Below, piece by piece: positions 1 to 10,532 of a DNA stretch of 64,000 bases. Numbering within the stretch: the first letter of the stretch is position 1; the number at the start of each line of letters is the position of its first letter. Location: NCBI RefSeq assembly GCF_014839805.1, contig NC_051123.1, forward strand, positions 2,648,727 to 2,712,726. The letters run 5' to 3'. The stretch is from Manduca sexta. Lineage: Eukaryota; Arthropoda; Insecta; Lepidoptera; Sphingidae. The notes beneath the pieces were generated by a model, which made no database searches, was not told the DNA's origin, and worked only from the letters and a program-made list of their open reading frames with translations. Both the position numbers and the translations under genes were made by a program.

Positions 1-173
1 TCCCAAGGATAGCCACTTGCGGCAAAAACAATGAACATAAATATCGGAAGAACTCGGAACGTGACTGTGGCGAGAAATGCAAGTGGATTACTTCGTTACA
101 TTTACATAAACAGCTTACAGCGACGCCACTTGCAATATTAATGCTGTCGTCTGAGGTTTGTAGTGGACTTAAG

Positions 174-393
174 CTGGTAGGATATATTTTATATCTACCC
201 GGATAGCTACCTCCGTACACGAGGTGGTTAATACCCGCCATAGTGGCCTGTGTATATTCGGTTCGAACTGGCCGGCATTATTGTGTCGACTGCGGAAGGC
301 TAATCATCAGTTGCCAGTCGAGATTTTATTGGAGTGGAGTACACTTACCATCAGGCGTAGTGGGGTCAAGTTAACGTGCACGTATTAAAAAGA
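174..393 (+). repeat. Repeat D, near-full copy
   Basis: First of about fifteen copies of a short dispersed family of roughly 230 bp, here called D. Copies begin near GGTAGGATATATTTTATAT and end near GTGCACGTAT followed by an A-rich run, as this one does (CACGTATTAAAAAGA). The A-rich 3' end suggests retroposition (SINE or LINE 3' end), but I see no Pol III boxes and no coding capacity. Family name in databases unknown to me. Confidence 0.7.
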
Positions 394-1280
394 CAAATCC
401 TATGTTTATATACTAGTATACAGATATATAGTTATTTTTATCGCGTCCTTGATATAAGACTGTACTACTGAGCTGTCGATAGGAGGTTCGAGTTATAGGG
501 GAATATGTTTTCGAACACGATTTGTCTGAGACTGGATCCGCCAGCTTTTAATTTCATGCAAACAATTGCAACAACTAAGTTAAATTCTCTCTGAATGTGT
601 GAGATAGTGTAATACATAATTTCTATTTGATAACTATTTATAAATGATAGCTCATCGTTTTGTACTATGAATTGCATTGTTTTTTGCTTGCGGCTAATCA
701 CTTATGTTGCAGCTTTAATTGTACAAGTACAGGCTCAGCTAAATTTGGATGCCACTAGTAAATACTTTATGCTCATTATATTTAATATAAATAAATAAGT
801 GTGTAGAGTGGAAACCATGTCGTAGTCATTAGATTAATAATTTGTGTTCCAAGTTGCGATCCTTACTACCTATCATATCATGGGACGGATACCAGCTTAA
901 TAAACAACAATCATTGACTGGATAAAATATTAAAACTGTACTGAATCGTGCAATACTTATTTATCAAACCAATTTACTATCTGACCGAAATTCAGTTAAC
1001 TAAATACTTGTGGTCGACCGCATTAAGCGTAACCTACATGGAGTATGTAATACGAGTGATTTACCTTAATTAGTTTAAGAAAGAGCTAATGTGAGGAGAG
1101 AACGTCTAACTATAGCGGAAGGTTCAAGTAAAGTGATCCTAAGTAAGAAAGGCCTTAGCTAGCTGCCTTTATTAAAATCAAACTATGTATAAAGATATAT
1201 AACTATAGTACCGAATGTTAGTATGTAGTATCAAAGGTTGAAGTAGCAATGAACTGGTCACATATGTCGCAGAACTGATG
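394..1280. other. AT-rich DNA, no feature seen
   Basis: No coding signal, no terminal repeats and no match to the families recurring elsewhere in the window. The only long reading frame (465-701, minus, 78 codons) has no recognisable domain. Confidence 0.5.
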
Positions 1281-1301
1281 ACCGCTGGAGTAAGCGTGCA
1301 G

Positions 1302-1477
1302 TGGAGACCGCGACTTGGCAAACGTAGCGTTGGACGCCTTTTGGCAAGATGGCGGGACGAGTTACTATAGGGCCGGCAGCGACTGGATGCATAAAGCAGC
1401 AGGTCGGGCTCTATCGGTCTCTGCCTCTCTCTACTTTGGGAGAGGCCTATGTCCAGCAGTGGACTGCAGTGTACTGA
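1302..1477 (+). pseudogene. LINE 3' end (RTE-like ORF2 C-terminus), decayed
   Basis: C-terminal scrap of a non-LTR retrotransposon reverse-transcriptase protein. Conceptual reading gives WRPRLGKRSVGR then ARWRDEL, a stop, AGSDWMHKAAGRAL in a shifted frame, and LGEAYVQQWTAVY followed by the stop at 1475-1477. This W-R-P...GR...RW.D...GSDWM..A..RA...L.EAYVQQW pattern is the usual end of RTE-like LINE ORF2 proteins in insects. Frameshifts and an in-frame stop make it a dead 5'-truncated copy. It runs into a short AT-rich tail (to about 1505). Clade assignment is from memory of the family pattern. Confidence 0.75.
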
Positions 1478-1506
1478 TGATATACAAAAATAAATATTTA
1501 TATTTC

Positions 1507-1576
1507 AAACAGGCCGGCATAATTGTGACAACTAGCGAGGGATAATCATATTCTGTCCACTGGGGCCTACACATAT
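1507..1576 (+). repeat. Repeat D fragment
   Basis: Middle part of repeat D only (AACAGGCCGGCATAATTGTG onward). It directly follows the LINE tail, so the LINE may have replaced the first half of this copy. Confidence 0.6.
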
Positions 1577-2602
1577 CATCCTGTGAGGTCATTTGACCGT
1601 GAAACTTGTCTGCGAAGTGCAATTAACCAGCGAGAAGGTATTGATCATTGACTTGCGTACAAAACATCTCTCAAACTATATCAATCAAACATCAATTAAT
1701 AACAATAAGTTGTCACTTGAGTTTTATTTTCAAGCAATCATGTTAAATAAAACGAATGTTTTACCACACTTATCAAGCCAGGACAGGTCAGGAGCGTAAT
1801 CAGTGGGGGATTAGAGGGGTCACGGCGCACGATAACGTTGTTATTGTGGCGATAATCTTGTTTTTAAATGTATGCAGTGCGTAATACTGACGTAGAACTT
1901 TCTTGACGAATGACTAATGTCCTAGAGGTCGTTAAACGTAATTAATCCTATGTTACTAAAATAATAATATTAAAGTCATTATAATATAATGACTTTACCA
2001 TATTATAATATAAACTTTTTGTTATTATTATAGCATATTTATTAATACTTTTTAGCGAAATCTACTCCATGTAAAAATAATTTTCTAAGAAACATCGGCT
2101 TTGCATCAAATGTAGCTAACAATTCTCAGGAATACTCCAAATCTGTTAAAAAATATTCAGAATTACTTTATCAATCTCTGAGATTATCTCCTGTAAATAT
2201 ACTCACAAACTAAATATTACAGACTAGTTATTAGAATAATAATTAATAGTGACAATCTATTAATAAAATACCATCAAAAGTCCTATAATTTAAATCATAT
2301 TTCCCCCTTAAAAACTCCAAATCCGTCCCACCTTCACCGGCATATCGCCGACTACAAGCGTAACGGGCCGGAGTCCCTTTATAACAATTGAGACCCTCTC
2401 AACAGTTAACTCCAAATGAATTGTCTGGAATTTCAATGGTACAAATGGTTATAAAGGCTCTTATTGTTCAAGCTTAACGTTTATTGTTGTGTTGGCTAAT
2501 TGTTTCAATGGGGTGAAAAGAACTCAAGAGTTTCTTTCATGGGTATAGAAAATAGACCTTACTGGACCAGAGTATGTGGACTGGAGGCTCCTAATAGTGT
2601 TA
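1577..2602. other. AT-rich DNA with a small palindrome
   Basis: No gene seen. Around 1967-2012 the sequence AAAGTCATTATAATATAATGACTTT forms a short perfect inverted repeat, followed by a further TATTATAATATAA run. The 2300-2400 stretch is slightly more GC-rich, without any recognisable reading frame. Confidence 0.45.
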
Positions 2603-2640
2603 ACCATTGAGTGGTAGGCCACTATGGCAGGATTCTAAAA

Positions 2641-2942
2641 ACATGAACGTCCATATAAATTATTTGTTCAAAATCTGAACTAAAATGGCAAAACGTCACT
2701 GTTATAACCTATTTATTCACTTGAACAACAAATTATTTCACTTATTTGACTAATATTTTCAATTCACATCCAGGTTTGCACTTAGACTCGCGTTTTTATA
2801 TTATGAGCGGCACTCCGTACACAACCACAAGCATCAATATTGACCATACTAAAATCAGTTTGAATGGATGACAGTTCAATTCAGTTGAACACAGTGAATG
2901 TTCGGAATGCCAAAAATAGTACGTAGTACATATATATCGGTG
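2641..2942 (+). repeat. Repeat I (about 300 bp), copy 1
   Basis: Shares most of its length with 36401-36711 and 50932-51240 (for example GAACGTCCATAT, TTATTTGTTCAAAAT, CAATATTGACCATACTAAA, GTTCGGAA.GCCAAA). The other two copies sit inside an old Helitron, so the family is mobile. It has no coding capacity. Its ends are not sharply defined, so its class is unknown. Confidence 0.65.
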
Positions 2943-2975
2943 GTATTAACTGACAAAAGATTAAACCTCGTTAGT

Positions 2976-3205
2976 CGACATTGCCAGCTACTGAACCAGT
3001 TATACACAGGTTGATCCCGAAACGTTACACTTACGTGGGACACTGTGGTGGGATTTGTTTTTTTTTTATTGGATTAGTAGGCGAGCAAGTCCGCCTGGTG
3101 ATAAGCAGCATCCGCTGACCATGGACTTTGTAATACCAGAGGCACAACCAAGCCGTTGCCTACTGAGAGTACTTGTTTACGGTGGTCGCTATCCAGGGCA
3201 AAACA
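2976..3205 (-). repeat. Repeat D copy split by a poly(T)-headed insertion
   Basis: Minus-strand repeat D (GATCCCGAAACGTTACAC, ACTTACGTGGGACACT and TTTACGGTGGTCGCTATCC). Its middle is interrupted at about 3056-3180 by a sequence starting with a T run and continuing TATTGGATTAGTAGGCGAGC. The T run is the complement of a poly(A) tail, so the inserted piece is a minus-strand retroposon 3' end. I see no target-site duplication. Confidence 0.6.
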
Positions 3206-3763
3206 AATGACCTACCATAACAATTGAACTGAGAATTGTAAAACCAGCTTTTAAATTCATCTGGTTTTAGATGTGTGTCAAGCGTCATGATTTTCCACCA
3301 GGAAGATACCACCAATTGTTAAAAATATTAAGTATAATAGAGTTATGCGCGGCACACATTATACACTTATTTGATGTTAATTTTCGTAGGTAATAATCTA
3401 GTTCTACTAGACTCAATATCCTTAAAATTCCAACACAACTGTGTATTACCCTGATACTTGTGATAAGACATAACTCACTTGTATCTACTCAGATTCCCAG
3501 ACACGACACACATAAATCAATAAAACCAATTCGTTTTTTCATACAACTTTATGCATTCGAGGTCTCTCGAGTCATGACAAATTTAAAATTCAATTGAAAT
3601 ATTAATGAAACCCGATTCAGACTTTACAAAAGCACTAATGGTGCCTCCGTCTAATCAAAAAAAGAAGTCACGAAAATCCAGTTAAAAAAGTCACGACATG
3701 ATGCCTTACTAGTACAAAACTAAGGTATATAGCATTATACATAGTTTCAGGTATTTTTCTCTA
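3206..3763. other. AT-rich DNA, no feature seen
   Basis: No coding signal and no recognised repeat. Confidence 0.45.
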
Positions 3764-3850
3764 TGTTCTGGGGTAGGCAGAGGTGTAACTCATCCACATT
3801 TCGCCAGTAATGCTGGCTCTCATGTGATAAGGGGCGAGCCTATCGGCATT
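3764..3850 (-). repeat. SINE-B 3' fragment
   Basis: Reverse complement carries the SINE-B body: a TCGCC..TATCACATGAGAG segment, then GGATGAGTTACACCTCTGCC and TACCCCAGAACATAG. Only the 3' half is left. The tRNA-like head is missing. Confidence 0.65.
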
Positions 3851-3946
3851 ACCGACCACCATTCCAAAATCCAGGCTGAAGGAAGGCCTGAACGCAGGCC
3901 TTGCAGGCCGCAGGAACTATATGATACAAGGCTGGTATATTTTTCT

Positions 3947-4190
3947 GGTGGTAGGATATATTTTATATTCATCTGGCTTGCGACCATAGTCCACTAGGTG
4001 TTAAAATCCGCCATAGTAGCTCACGTAAGTGTCGCGTTCCGAGATCAGCCTGTGTACATCCGCTTCCAACAGGCCGGCATAATTGTCTCGACTGTCGAGA
4101 GGTAATTATCTCTCGTCAGTCGACATTCTAGTGGACTCCACTCCACTTACCATTAGATGCAGTGGGGTCTTTATGTTGTGCACGTATCAA
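3947..4190 (+). repeat. Repeat D, full copy with perfect internal hairpin
   Basis: Starts GGTAGGATATATTTTATAT and ends GTGCACGTATCAAAGAAAA. Positions 4089-4122 fold as CGACTG-t-CGAGAG / CTCTCG-t-CAGTCG, a 12-bp stem with one unpaired T on each side and an 8-base loop. This is the cleanest example of a hairpin conserved across the family. Confidence 0.75.
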
Positions 4191-4553
4191 AGAAAAATAA
4201 CAACAAAAAATCGTAATTTTCTGGCGTGTATACGTTACCTTATTAAATTATTTTAAAACTCAATTTACGATGTCACGAACATTTGACATAAAAAACAAAT
4301 AAATCACGTAGTTTGGAAACTATCACAAAACACATGTTTTTAAAACTCTTATCTAACTGAGTCTAGTTTAAATGCGAAGGTTTGTAAAACCGTTTGGTGT
4401 TTGGACATTAGAAGTAAACCCACAAACAACTGATATCATTAGGTTGAAATTTGACACACGAATAGGCCATATCCTGGGTAAACACAAGGGTATTTTTATC
4501 CCGGTGATTTATTCCCATGGGAAATATATACACACGAATTTTATCACCGAAGA

Positions 4554-4640
4554 AATAGGCAGAAGCTGAACTAGTACATCCACTTTCTGCCGCGTGTATC
4601 CTAATGTGATAGCTAACGAGCATAACGTCATATCAAACAC
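4554..4640 (-). repeat. SINE-B fragment, diverged
   Basis: GGCAGAAGCTGAACTAGTAC, then CCACTTTCTGCCGCGTGTAT and ATGTGATAGC, match the SINE-B body in reverse orientation (compare 3776-3850 and 56395-56480). The 65-codon frame at 4372-4569 overlaps it and is not taken as a gene. Confidence 0.5.
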
Positions 4641-4732
4641 TAATTTCAGGTTCCTGGCCGATTCCATCAATTATCTATTTATTTCGCACTTAGTAAACCA
4701 AGTATACAGACGGACCTAATGTCATAGCCATT

Positions 4733-4925
4733 CTCTAGCCAGTGTGACTACTAGAAATAGTAAGACTTAACAGGTTACGTCTCAGGATGGCGAGCGCAGT
4801 GGAATACCAAACAATACTTTGTAATTCAAGGTGTTGGATAGTAGTTCTTCTGTTTAGGGGTCGTATCGCGTACCATCAGGCGAACGACAAGCTCGTCTCG
4901 TCATTCAAAGCAATAAAAGAAAGAC
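4733..4925 (+). repeat. Repeat E (LINE/SINE 3' end), copy 1
   Basis: Begins TAGCCAGTGTGACTACTAG and runs through GATGGCGAGCGCAGTGGAAT and CAGGCGAACGACAAGCTCG to CAAAGCAATAAAAGAAAG. The AATAAA-type A-rich end points to a non-LTR element 3' end. Further copies are at 5200-5440, 28506-28574 and 59083-59255. Confidence 0.65.
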
Positions 4926-5199
4926 AACCTTAGAGTGATGCAGAGATAATCATGGTAGGATCATGACTTTGCACGAGTTTAAGTCTACTGTCATTAATAA
5001 TAAAGTGGTTTGTAGACTGAACCCTACAGGTTAATTCCATTGTTTGCGCATTATTTGGCAACGTACACACAGACGACCTTCACCTTCGAAGCAACATGCC
5101 CTTGTAAGGTTTCGGCTTGTGTCCATGTCAGTAAGTGCCCTGATCAATAATACCTGGAGTTCGGATAGCCTATCTGGTAAATAGTATACAGATTAGTGG

Positions 5200-5440
5200 T
5201 GAAGGGTGAATTTTTCGGTCACCAAGCAGCAGTGTGTAGTCACTGTTGTATTCCGGTTTGAAGGACATTGTAGCCAGTGTAACTACGGGACATAATAAGA
5301 CTTAACATCTCACGTCTCAGAATGGCGAGCGTGGTGGAAACCAAACAGTACTTGGTAATTCAAGCTGTTGGATGGTGTTTCTACTGTTTATGGACGGTAA
5401 GCTCGTTTCGACAATCAAAGCAATAAAAAAAACATAATAT
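5200..5440 (+). repeat. Repeat E, copy 2 (longest)
   Basis: Extends further 5' than the other copies: GGTCACCAAGCAGCAGTGTG, then TTCCGGTTTGAAGGACATTG and GTAGCCAGTGTAACTAC. It ends CAAAGCAATAAAAAAAA. A small deletion removes the CGTATCGCTTACCATCAGG section near 5393. Confidence 0.65.
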
Positions 5441-5446
5441 AAAAAA

Positions 5447-5640
5447 AAAAAATGCTTTATTCATCACGTAGGCGAACATAGTTGCACTTATGATATGTCA
5501 AGGTACATGAGAATATTTAATTATCACTTAATTAAATAAGCTTATATAAACAAAGACAATTTACATTGAAAATAAAATAAATGAAAAATATACTTAGTAA
5601 ACAAAGAAGCCAGCTCGGGCTGGCAGGGAAGAAGAAATAA
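5447..5640 (+). repeat. Repeat F, copy 1
   Basis: AATGCTTTATTCATCACGTA, then GGCGAACATAGTTGCACTTA and GGTACATGAGAATATTTAAT. The same text recurs at 6203-6340 and 10330-10436. An A/T-only run precedes it, and it continues into a GCCAGCTCGGGCTGGC inverted repeat near 5608. No coding capacity. Confidence 0.6.
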
Positions 5641-5849
5641 AATGATGTATATATGTATTTTTAAATAAGCAATAAGGGAGAAACGCGTCGCGATCCTCAC
5701 CGGTGAGGACAATAAAAGCCCTAACCTAGCTAACCTACCAGCCTAATTCTAAATATATGTTATATATGGAGAGTATTTTAGAACAAATATTATAAGGAAA
5801 CAATTCAAATGGAGTCTTAATCAAGTAATATACACTCAGATTAGTTATC

Positions 5850-5945
5850 TGGTCGCACCACACGAACCGTAATAAATACTACTAAGTTCGTGCGCGATAA
5901 TCGAACTGGCGACCTTTGCATTGCCAACTGAAGGTCGACTAAAAC
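5850..5945 (-). repeat. Possible tRNA-derived SINE head
   Basis: Reverse complement reads TCAGTTGGCAATGCAAAGG then CGCCAGTTCGATTATCGCGC, with a B-box-like GTTCGATTATC. It may be a degenerate tRNA-like head. No second copy of this exact unit was seen in the window. Confidence 0.3.
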
Positions 5946-6059
5946 ATTTGTTTTGTAATATCAAAACTGGTTCACGCATTAGGAAACGTGTTTTTGTAAT
6001 TACCTCCTCTAGTGCAGTGTTCGGCAAACAAACTAAAATAAGGGTACGTATATTTCTTA

Positions 6060-6150
6060 CTAGCTTTTGCTGGCGGTTTTGCCCGCGTGAAAGTGTTTCC
6101 CGGGATAAAAGTAATATTTTCCCGATATAGAAAGTAGCCTATGTCCAACA
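6060..6150 (-). mobile_element. Helitron 3'-end fragment
   Basis: A-CTAGCTTTTGCTGGCGG, then TTTGCCCGCGTGAAAGT and TTCCCGGGATAAAAG. In reverse complement this is the CTAG-T terminus with the GC-rich subterminal hairpin seen in the intact Helitrons near 39735 and 37446. Only the 3' end is left. Confidence 0.6.
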
Positions 6151-6202
6151 TACTAAGGCAGCTTGGTATACTAAGAATTGAATTGTCTTAGTTACACAAT
6201 AA

Positions 6203-6340
6203 AATAAAATGCTTTATTGATTACGTAGGCGAACATAGTTGCACGTATCATAAGTCAAGGTACATGAGAATATTTAATTATTACTTAAATAAAGTCGCTT
6301 TTATAAACTAAAGACAATTTATATTAGAAATAAAATAAAC
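6203..6340 (+). repeat. Repeat F, copy 2
   Basis: AATGCTTTATTGATTACGTA and GGCGAACATAGTTGCACGTA match repeat F copy 1 closely and end in AAATAAAATAAACT. Confidence 0.6.
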
Positions 6341-6478
6341 TAAAGTATTTTGTTCTATGTTTTAATAATGTTTATGATTGTTTTTTTTTATTTTAAATTA
6401 ATCATAGTTACCCCATATTGTGGCATTGGCATACTTCTGTAATGACTGTGTGTGAGAAAAAATAATAAATAAATATAT

Positions 6479-6522
6479 GGGTTCAGCAATGTGACCCCAC
6501 TGCAGCTGATGGTAAGTAATTT
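6479..6522 (-). repeat. Repeat D tip
   Basis: GGGTTCAGCAATGTGACCCC then ACTGCAGCTGATGGTAAGT is the 3' tip of repeat D in reverse. The rest is absent. Confidence 0.5.
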
Positions 6523-6899
6523 TTTTTTTTCTCGTTCCCCCTATCTAGGACAAAGGATTTTATTTAACTTGTTACTTTTACATTCTTCAATAATTATTTA
6601 ATATTTCTACTTATCTACTTAATTACTCTATTACAAAGTTATACCAATTTAATATATCTATTAATCTACCTAGCTAGTCTCGTACAAAGTTATATCTATT
6701 TAACAGCTTAATTTACCTAGTTTATATTCTTATTGTATTTATCTACCTATGTCTAATTCTAGTTTAAAATTGCTATCCTATATAAACTAACATTTATATA
6801 TTTAGCAATTCTTATTATTTCTTATTTCTATTATTTACCCTTACTACTATTTTCTTATTGTATCTTAATAAACTATTTATTGATGGTAAGTATATTGGT
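6523..6899. other. AT-rich, degenerate internal duplication
   Basis: Contains a loosely repeated unit of about 70 bp at 6630-6720 (TACAAAGTTATA.C.ATTTAA occurs twice). No coding signal. Confidence 0.35.
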
Positions 6900-7103
6900 G
6901 TCCATTTGGCGGTGTGATACCCCCGTGACTCGGAAGGCACGTAAAGTCGTTGGTCTTGCGCCTGATCTCTCTCCCCGGTAACGTCGGCTTGCCTTCTCAC
7001 CGATCTATGAGAGTGAAGGTACAGAGAGTGCTTGTGTGTTGCATAGCTGGCTGATCTCCGTTGAGATTGGCCGCCGTGGTCGAAATTCGGCTAGGAGGAG
7101 GTT
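6900..7103 (+). repeat. SINE-C, 5'-truncated
   Basis: Carries the SINE-C body: GGCGGTGTGATACCCCCGTG, CGTTGGTCTTGCGCCTGATC, ATGAGAGTGAAGGTACAGAG, and the tail GATCTCCGTTGAGATTGGCC. The tRNA-like head seen at 28330-28432 is absent. Confidence 0.7.
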
Positions 7104-7616
7104 ATGGCTATGATTATGGTGTCTAATAGAATGTTGACTGATGAGAGACGATGGTTGGTAATATATTTTATGGTATATAATTATTTTATATTATTAACAT
7201 TTATTGTGTCCATAGTTGACGCAGGTGGCCCCAATCTAGGTTTAAGGCGTGGGCGAAGCTAGATTAACGGATTTTAGGATGTTCCGCTCGCAAATAGCCC
7301 GGCTTCTGAGATTATCCGGGTTTATATCTAAATATTGTACAAATAGTTGGTATTGGCAATGTTTTTGGAAAGTATGTTTGAATTCTTGATCTGACCATTT
7401 ACATTAAATAAAATGTTTATATTACAGACAATAATAAATAAATAATTTAGTTCATTGCTTTACGCCAGCACTAATTAATGCGAATTTAGTCAATATTTCC
7501 GTTATTTGTGCAAACAAATATTAACTTTGTTAGGTACACAAAGTTGATATTGCTTTGACCAAAACTCGTAAATATTATGATAGTATGTCAAGTGTAGTAA
7601 TAACCTATTGGCGTGC

Positions 7617-7963
7617 TATTGGAGGTATAATATAATAATATCAGCCGTGTATTATATACTTGCCCACTGCTGAGCACGGGCCTCCTCTACTACTGAGAGG
7701 GAATAGGCCTTAGTCCACCACGCTGGCCTAGTGCGGATTGGTAGACTTCACACACCTTCGAAATTCCTATAGAGAACTTCTCAGATGTGTAGGTTTCCTC
7801 ACGATATTTTCCTTCACTGTTAAAGCGAACGTTAAATTCACAAAGAATACACACATGATTTTAGAAAAGTCAGAGGTGTGTGCCCTTGGGATTTGAACCT
7901 GCGGACATTCGTCTTGACAGTCCGTTCCACACCCAACTAGGCTATCGCCGCTTATTGGAGGTA
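7617..7963 (-). repeat. SINE-A, full length, with 11-bp target-site duplication
   Basis: Full tRNA-derived SINE in reverse orientation (element 7628-7952), flanked by direct repeats TATTGGAGGTA at 7617-7627 and 7953-7963. On the minus strand it has an A-box-like TAGCCTAGTTGG and B-box GGTTCAAATCC in the head. A body of about 230 bp follows, then a short (TAT/ATT) tail. Intact flanks suggest a fairly recent insertion. Confidence 0.9.
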
Positions 7964-8017
7964 CCTTTATAATATTAATATGGCAAAATATATAAATCTG
8001 GTAACTAGAAAAATACC

Positions 8018-8155
8018 TACAAGGAAGGGAGTTCTCACAGTTTTTGGGGTTCTGTATCTCAAAAGGAACCCTTATAGGGTCACGTTGTCTGTCTGTATGT
8101 TTTTCAAGACCCTTTTTCACAGGAACGCTTACAGGTATTAAGTTGAAATGTATAT
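8018..8155 (+). repeat. Repeat H fragment
   Basis: GGGGTTCTGTATCTCAAAAG, GAACCCTTATAGGGTCACGT, then a CTGTCTGTATG run and AAGACCCTTTTTCACAGGAA. The same text appears in reverse at 12935-13062. Class unknown. It resembles a dispersed lepidopteran repeat containing the GGTTCCGT...ACGGAACCC pair. Confidence 0.55.
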
Positions 8156-9931
8156 TAAATAGCGACAATAAGAAATAAAGAAATAAATTATGTTTTCAAA
8201 AATAACACTTCTTATAAGATTTTAAAACAATGTCCACATTAGGCTATGCCCGTATCGTGGACATCAAAAACAAAGTTTAAAGAGACCTAAACTCTACCAC
8301 CACCACCTAAACTCCAATAGTATCCGTCTTTATGTCGTTATATTTCTAAATTTTACTAGAAAGTATTTGAGTCGCCAACACTAAGCCTTCTAGATGTGTT
8401 TATAGACGCTGGAAGTTTCTATCAGGTGATCCACTGGTTGCTATTTTAGCTGGTATTCTATAAAAAGGTGTTACGTTATTGCTTTTCCTATCCCAGATAT
8501 TATGACGGTGGAAATATGTTAAATTCAACAAATAAAACGTACATAAACCAGATTTTAAATTGGTCTAGATTTTTTAACGTTAAATAATCGATTTTTTGCA
8601 TCGATGATCGACGTAAAACATTACAGAAATAAAGCGTGTGATGCAAGTGAAAATGTGCTGTTTCGTACGTAAATATGGTTGAAAATACATTAATTTATGT
8701 TAGTTCCTGTTAATTTTGTATGGTTTATAAGCGTTAAAATTTAAAATATCTAGACTTTTTATAACTAAACTACTAGAGGAGATAGCGGATCGCTGTGTAG
8801 TAAACTTTACGCTTGCTAAAAATTGCAACCTCTGAATTATTAGGCTTTGCACAACATTGCATCTCGCTCGTCATTCTAAAAAAATAAATTTTACACCTCC
8901 ACAATACCCATTAGTAACTGATACGCCCAGTAGTCTGGGGGCAGCTAGAGAATTCCGTCCCAGCATCGCCAGCCTGTTATAAGAGGCGACTAACTAGGTT
9001 TAGAGAGAGTCGTACGGTAAGTCGTGAGAGGCTGCCCGTAGAATTACATTAATTATTTCATTTAAGCTTAATCCATTATCAACTTCATCAAAATCGGTTT
9101 AGTTGTTTACCAATGAAACCGTCACTGACAGAAGAAGTTACTTTCGCATTCATAACATTACTTAAATACTCTAAGTTAGGATATGCATTGTATGTTAGTG
9201 CGTACGTACTTTCTGCCTGATCCAGATTAGTCACGCAAAATTCGACTTTATTGACATGAAATATCTATTTTATTGACAGGCGCGAATGTGATGTTGAAAG
9301 TATGACACGTGTGAAAAGCTTAGTCCGAAATCTTCCATCTGGCAAAACATAGTTCAAAAGCCAATGTCAGCGCGTAAGGTCATCGCGTTGCGTCAGCGAA
9401 AACATCTGTTTATGCAAATTAATAGATTTTGAATCCCTGTTTGCGACTTAACCGTTCATGCAACGTATTATCATAACATAATGTTGACTTGTGTTGTTCG
9501 CGGCTATGCCTACACGAAAAGCCTTTCCTGGTATAAAGGTGCATGTTCTATAGCGATCAGCGCCATCTGTGTGTCGTCATCGACAACTAAAACTTTTGAT
9601 TAAGAAATTTAAATATTTTTAATAGGAGAAAATTACCAGGATGAAATCTAGTATAAAGATCCAGGACATGATATCTTTGTGCCAGATTTCATCGAAATCT
9701 GTTTAGAGGTTTCTGCGTTTACTTCTGTAACATCCAAACATCCAGAAACAAACTTACGCATTTACATATTTAGAAGTAAAATATAAATAAAATTATTAAA
9801 GTATTGCAAGCCTACGGGCGATATCGGATGCAAGAGTCGTTAACACCCTTGACTGTACCGAGTTTTGTGAACTTTATTTAGAAATGGATTTACAGAATAA
9901 TAAATAAGTTGCATGTATTTTCTTGTATCTT
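8156..9931. other. AT-rich DNA with decayed repeat scraps
   Basis: No gene seen. 9070-9160 (ATCAAAATCGGTTTAGTTGT, then GAAGTTACTTTCGCATTCAT) and 9650-9770 resemble widespread lepidopteran repeat 3' ends containing an AAAATCGGTT...CTTTCGCATT motif. The 8920-9030 stretch is more GC-rich and unassigned. Confidence 0.4.
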
Positions 9932-10175
9932 TAGATTTTATATCCACCGCATAATGACCACCATACATAAGGTGTAAAACGCGCCATAGTGGCCCACGTG
10001 AGTGTCGCGTTCCGGGATCAGCCTGTATGTATCCATATTTTATAATAGTCCAGCATAATTGTGTCAACTAACAAGGGGTAATCATTTTTAGTCAGTCGAC
10101 ACTATATTTGGTCCGTACACTAATTACCATCTGAGGTAGTGAGTTTCGTTACTAAGTCCGTATCAAAAAAATATT
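9932..10175 (+). repeat. Repeat D copy
   Basis: Recognised by GCGTTCCGGGATCAGCCTGT and a GGGGTAATCAT core, ending GTCCGTATCAAAAAAATA. The internal hairpin is eroded on its left side. Confidence 0.65.
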
Positions 10176-10329
10176 GTTCTACCAGCAGTAAAATAGACGG
10201 AGTTTGACATTTAGTAAAACTAATACTTTCTCTTCGCCTGCAGCTGTATATAACTTTAGTTTCAGTTTTATTCAAAAATAATGTCTATCAAAAGAAGTAT
10301 GTACGTTCGCCAGAGTTTGACTTATTTAA

Positions 10330-10436
10330 AAAAATAAAAATGTCTGATTTATCACGTAGGCGATCACAGTTGCACTTATGATTAGTCAAGGTACATGAGA
10401 ATATTTAATTATTACTTAATTAAATTAGCTTATATA
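10330..10436 (+). repeat. Repeat F, copy 3
   Basis: ATTTATCACGTAGGCGATCA then GGTACATGAGAATATTTAAT matches repeat F. The 3' part is lost. Confidence 0.55.
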
Positions 10437-10463
10437 GGTACTTCGGTACTACTACGTTTGGAT

Positions 10464-10532
10464 ATGTGTTGTCATCATCATAATCATCACCATCAGCCGC
10501 AGGATGTCCACTGCTCAACATGTGTTGTCATC
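10464..10532 (-). repeat. 43-bp truncated LINE insertion with 13-bp target-site duplication
   Basis: The direct repeats ATGTGTTGTCATC at 10464-10476 and 10520-10532 enclose only 43 bp. Those bases (ATCATAATCATCACCATCAG then a GTCCACTGCTC core) are the reverse complement of a LINE 3' tail of the kind ending near 1440-1480 (CCAGCAGTGGAC...CTGATGA). This looks like a retrotransposition event that stopped almost at once. Confidence 0.65.

Noticed and set aside
7767..8168. 133-codon minus-strand frame
   Set aside because: It is read through a SINE-A and a repeat H fragment.
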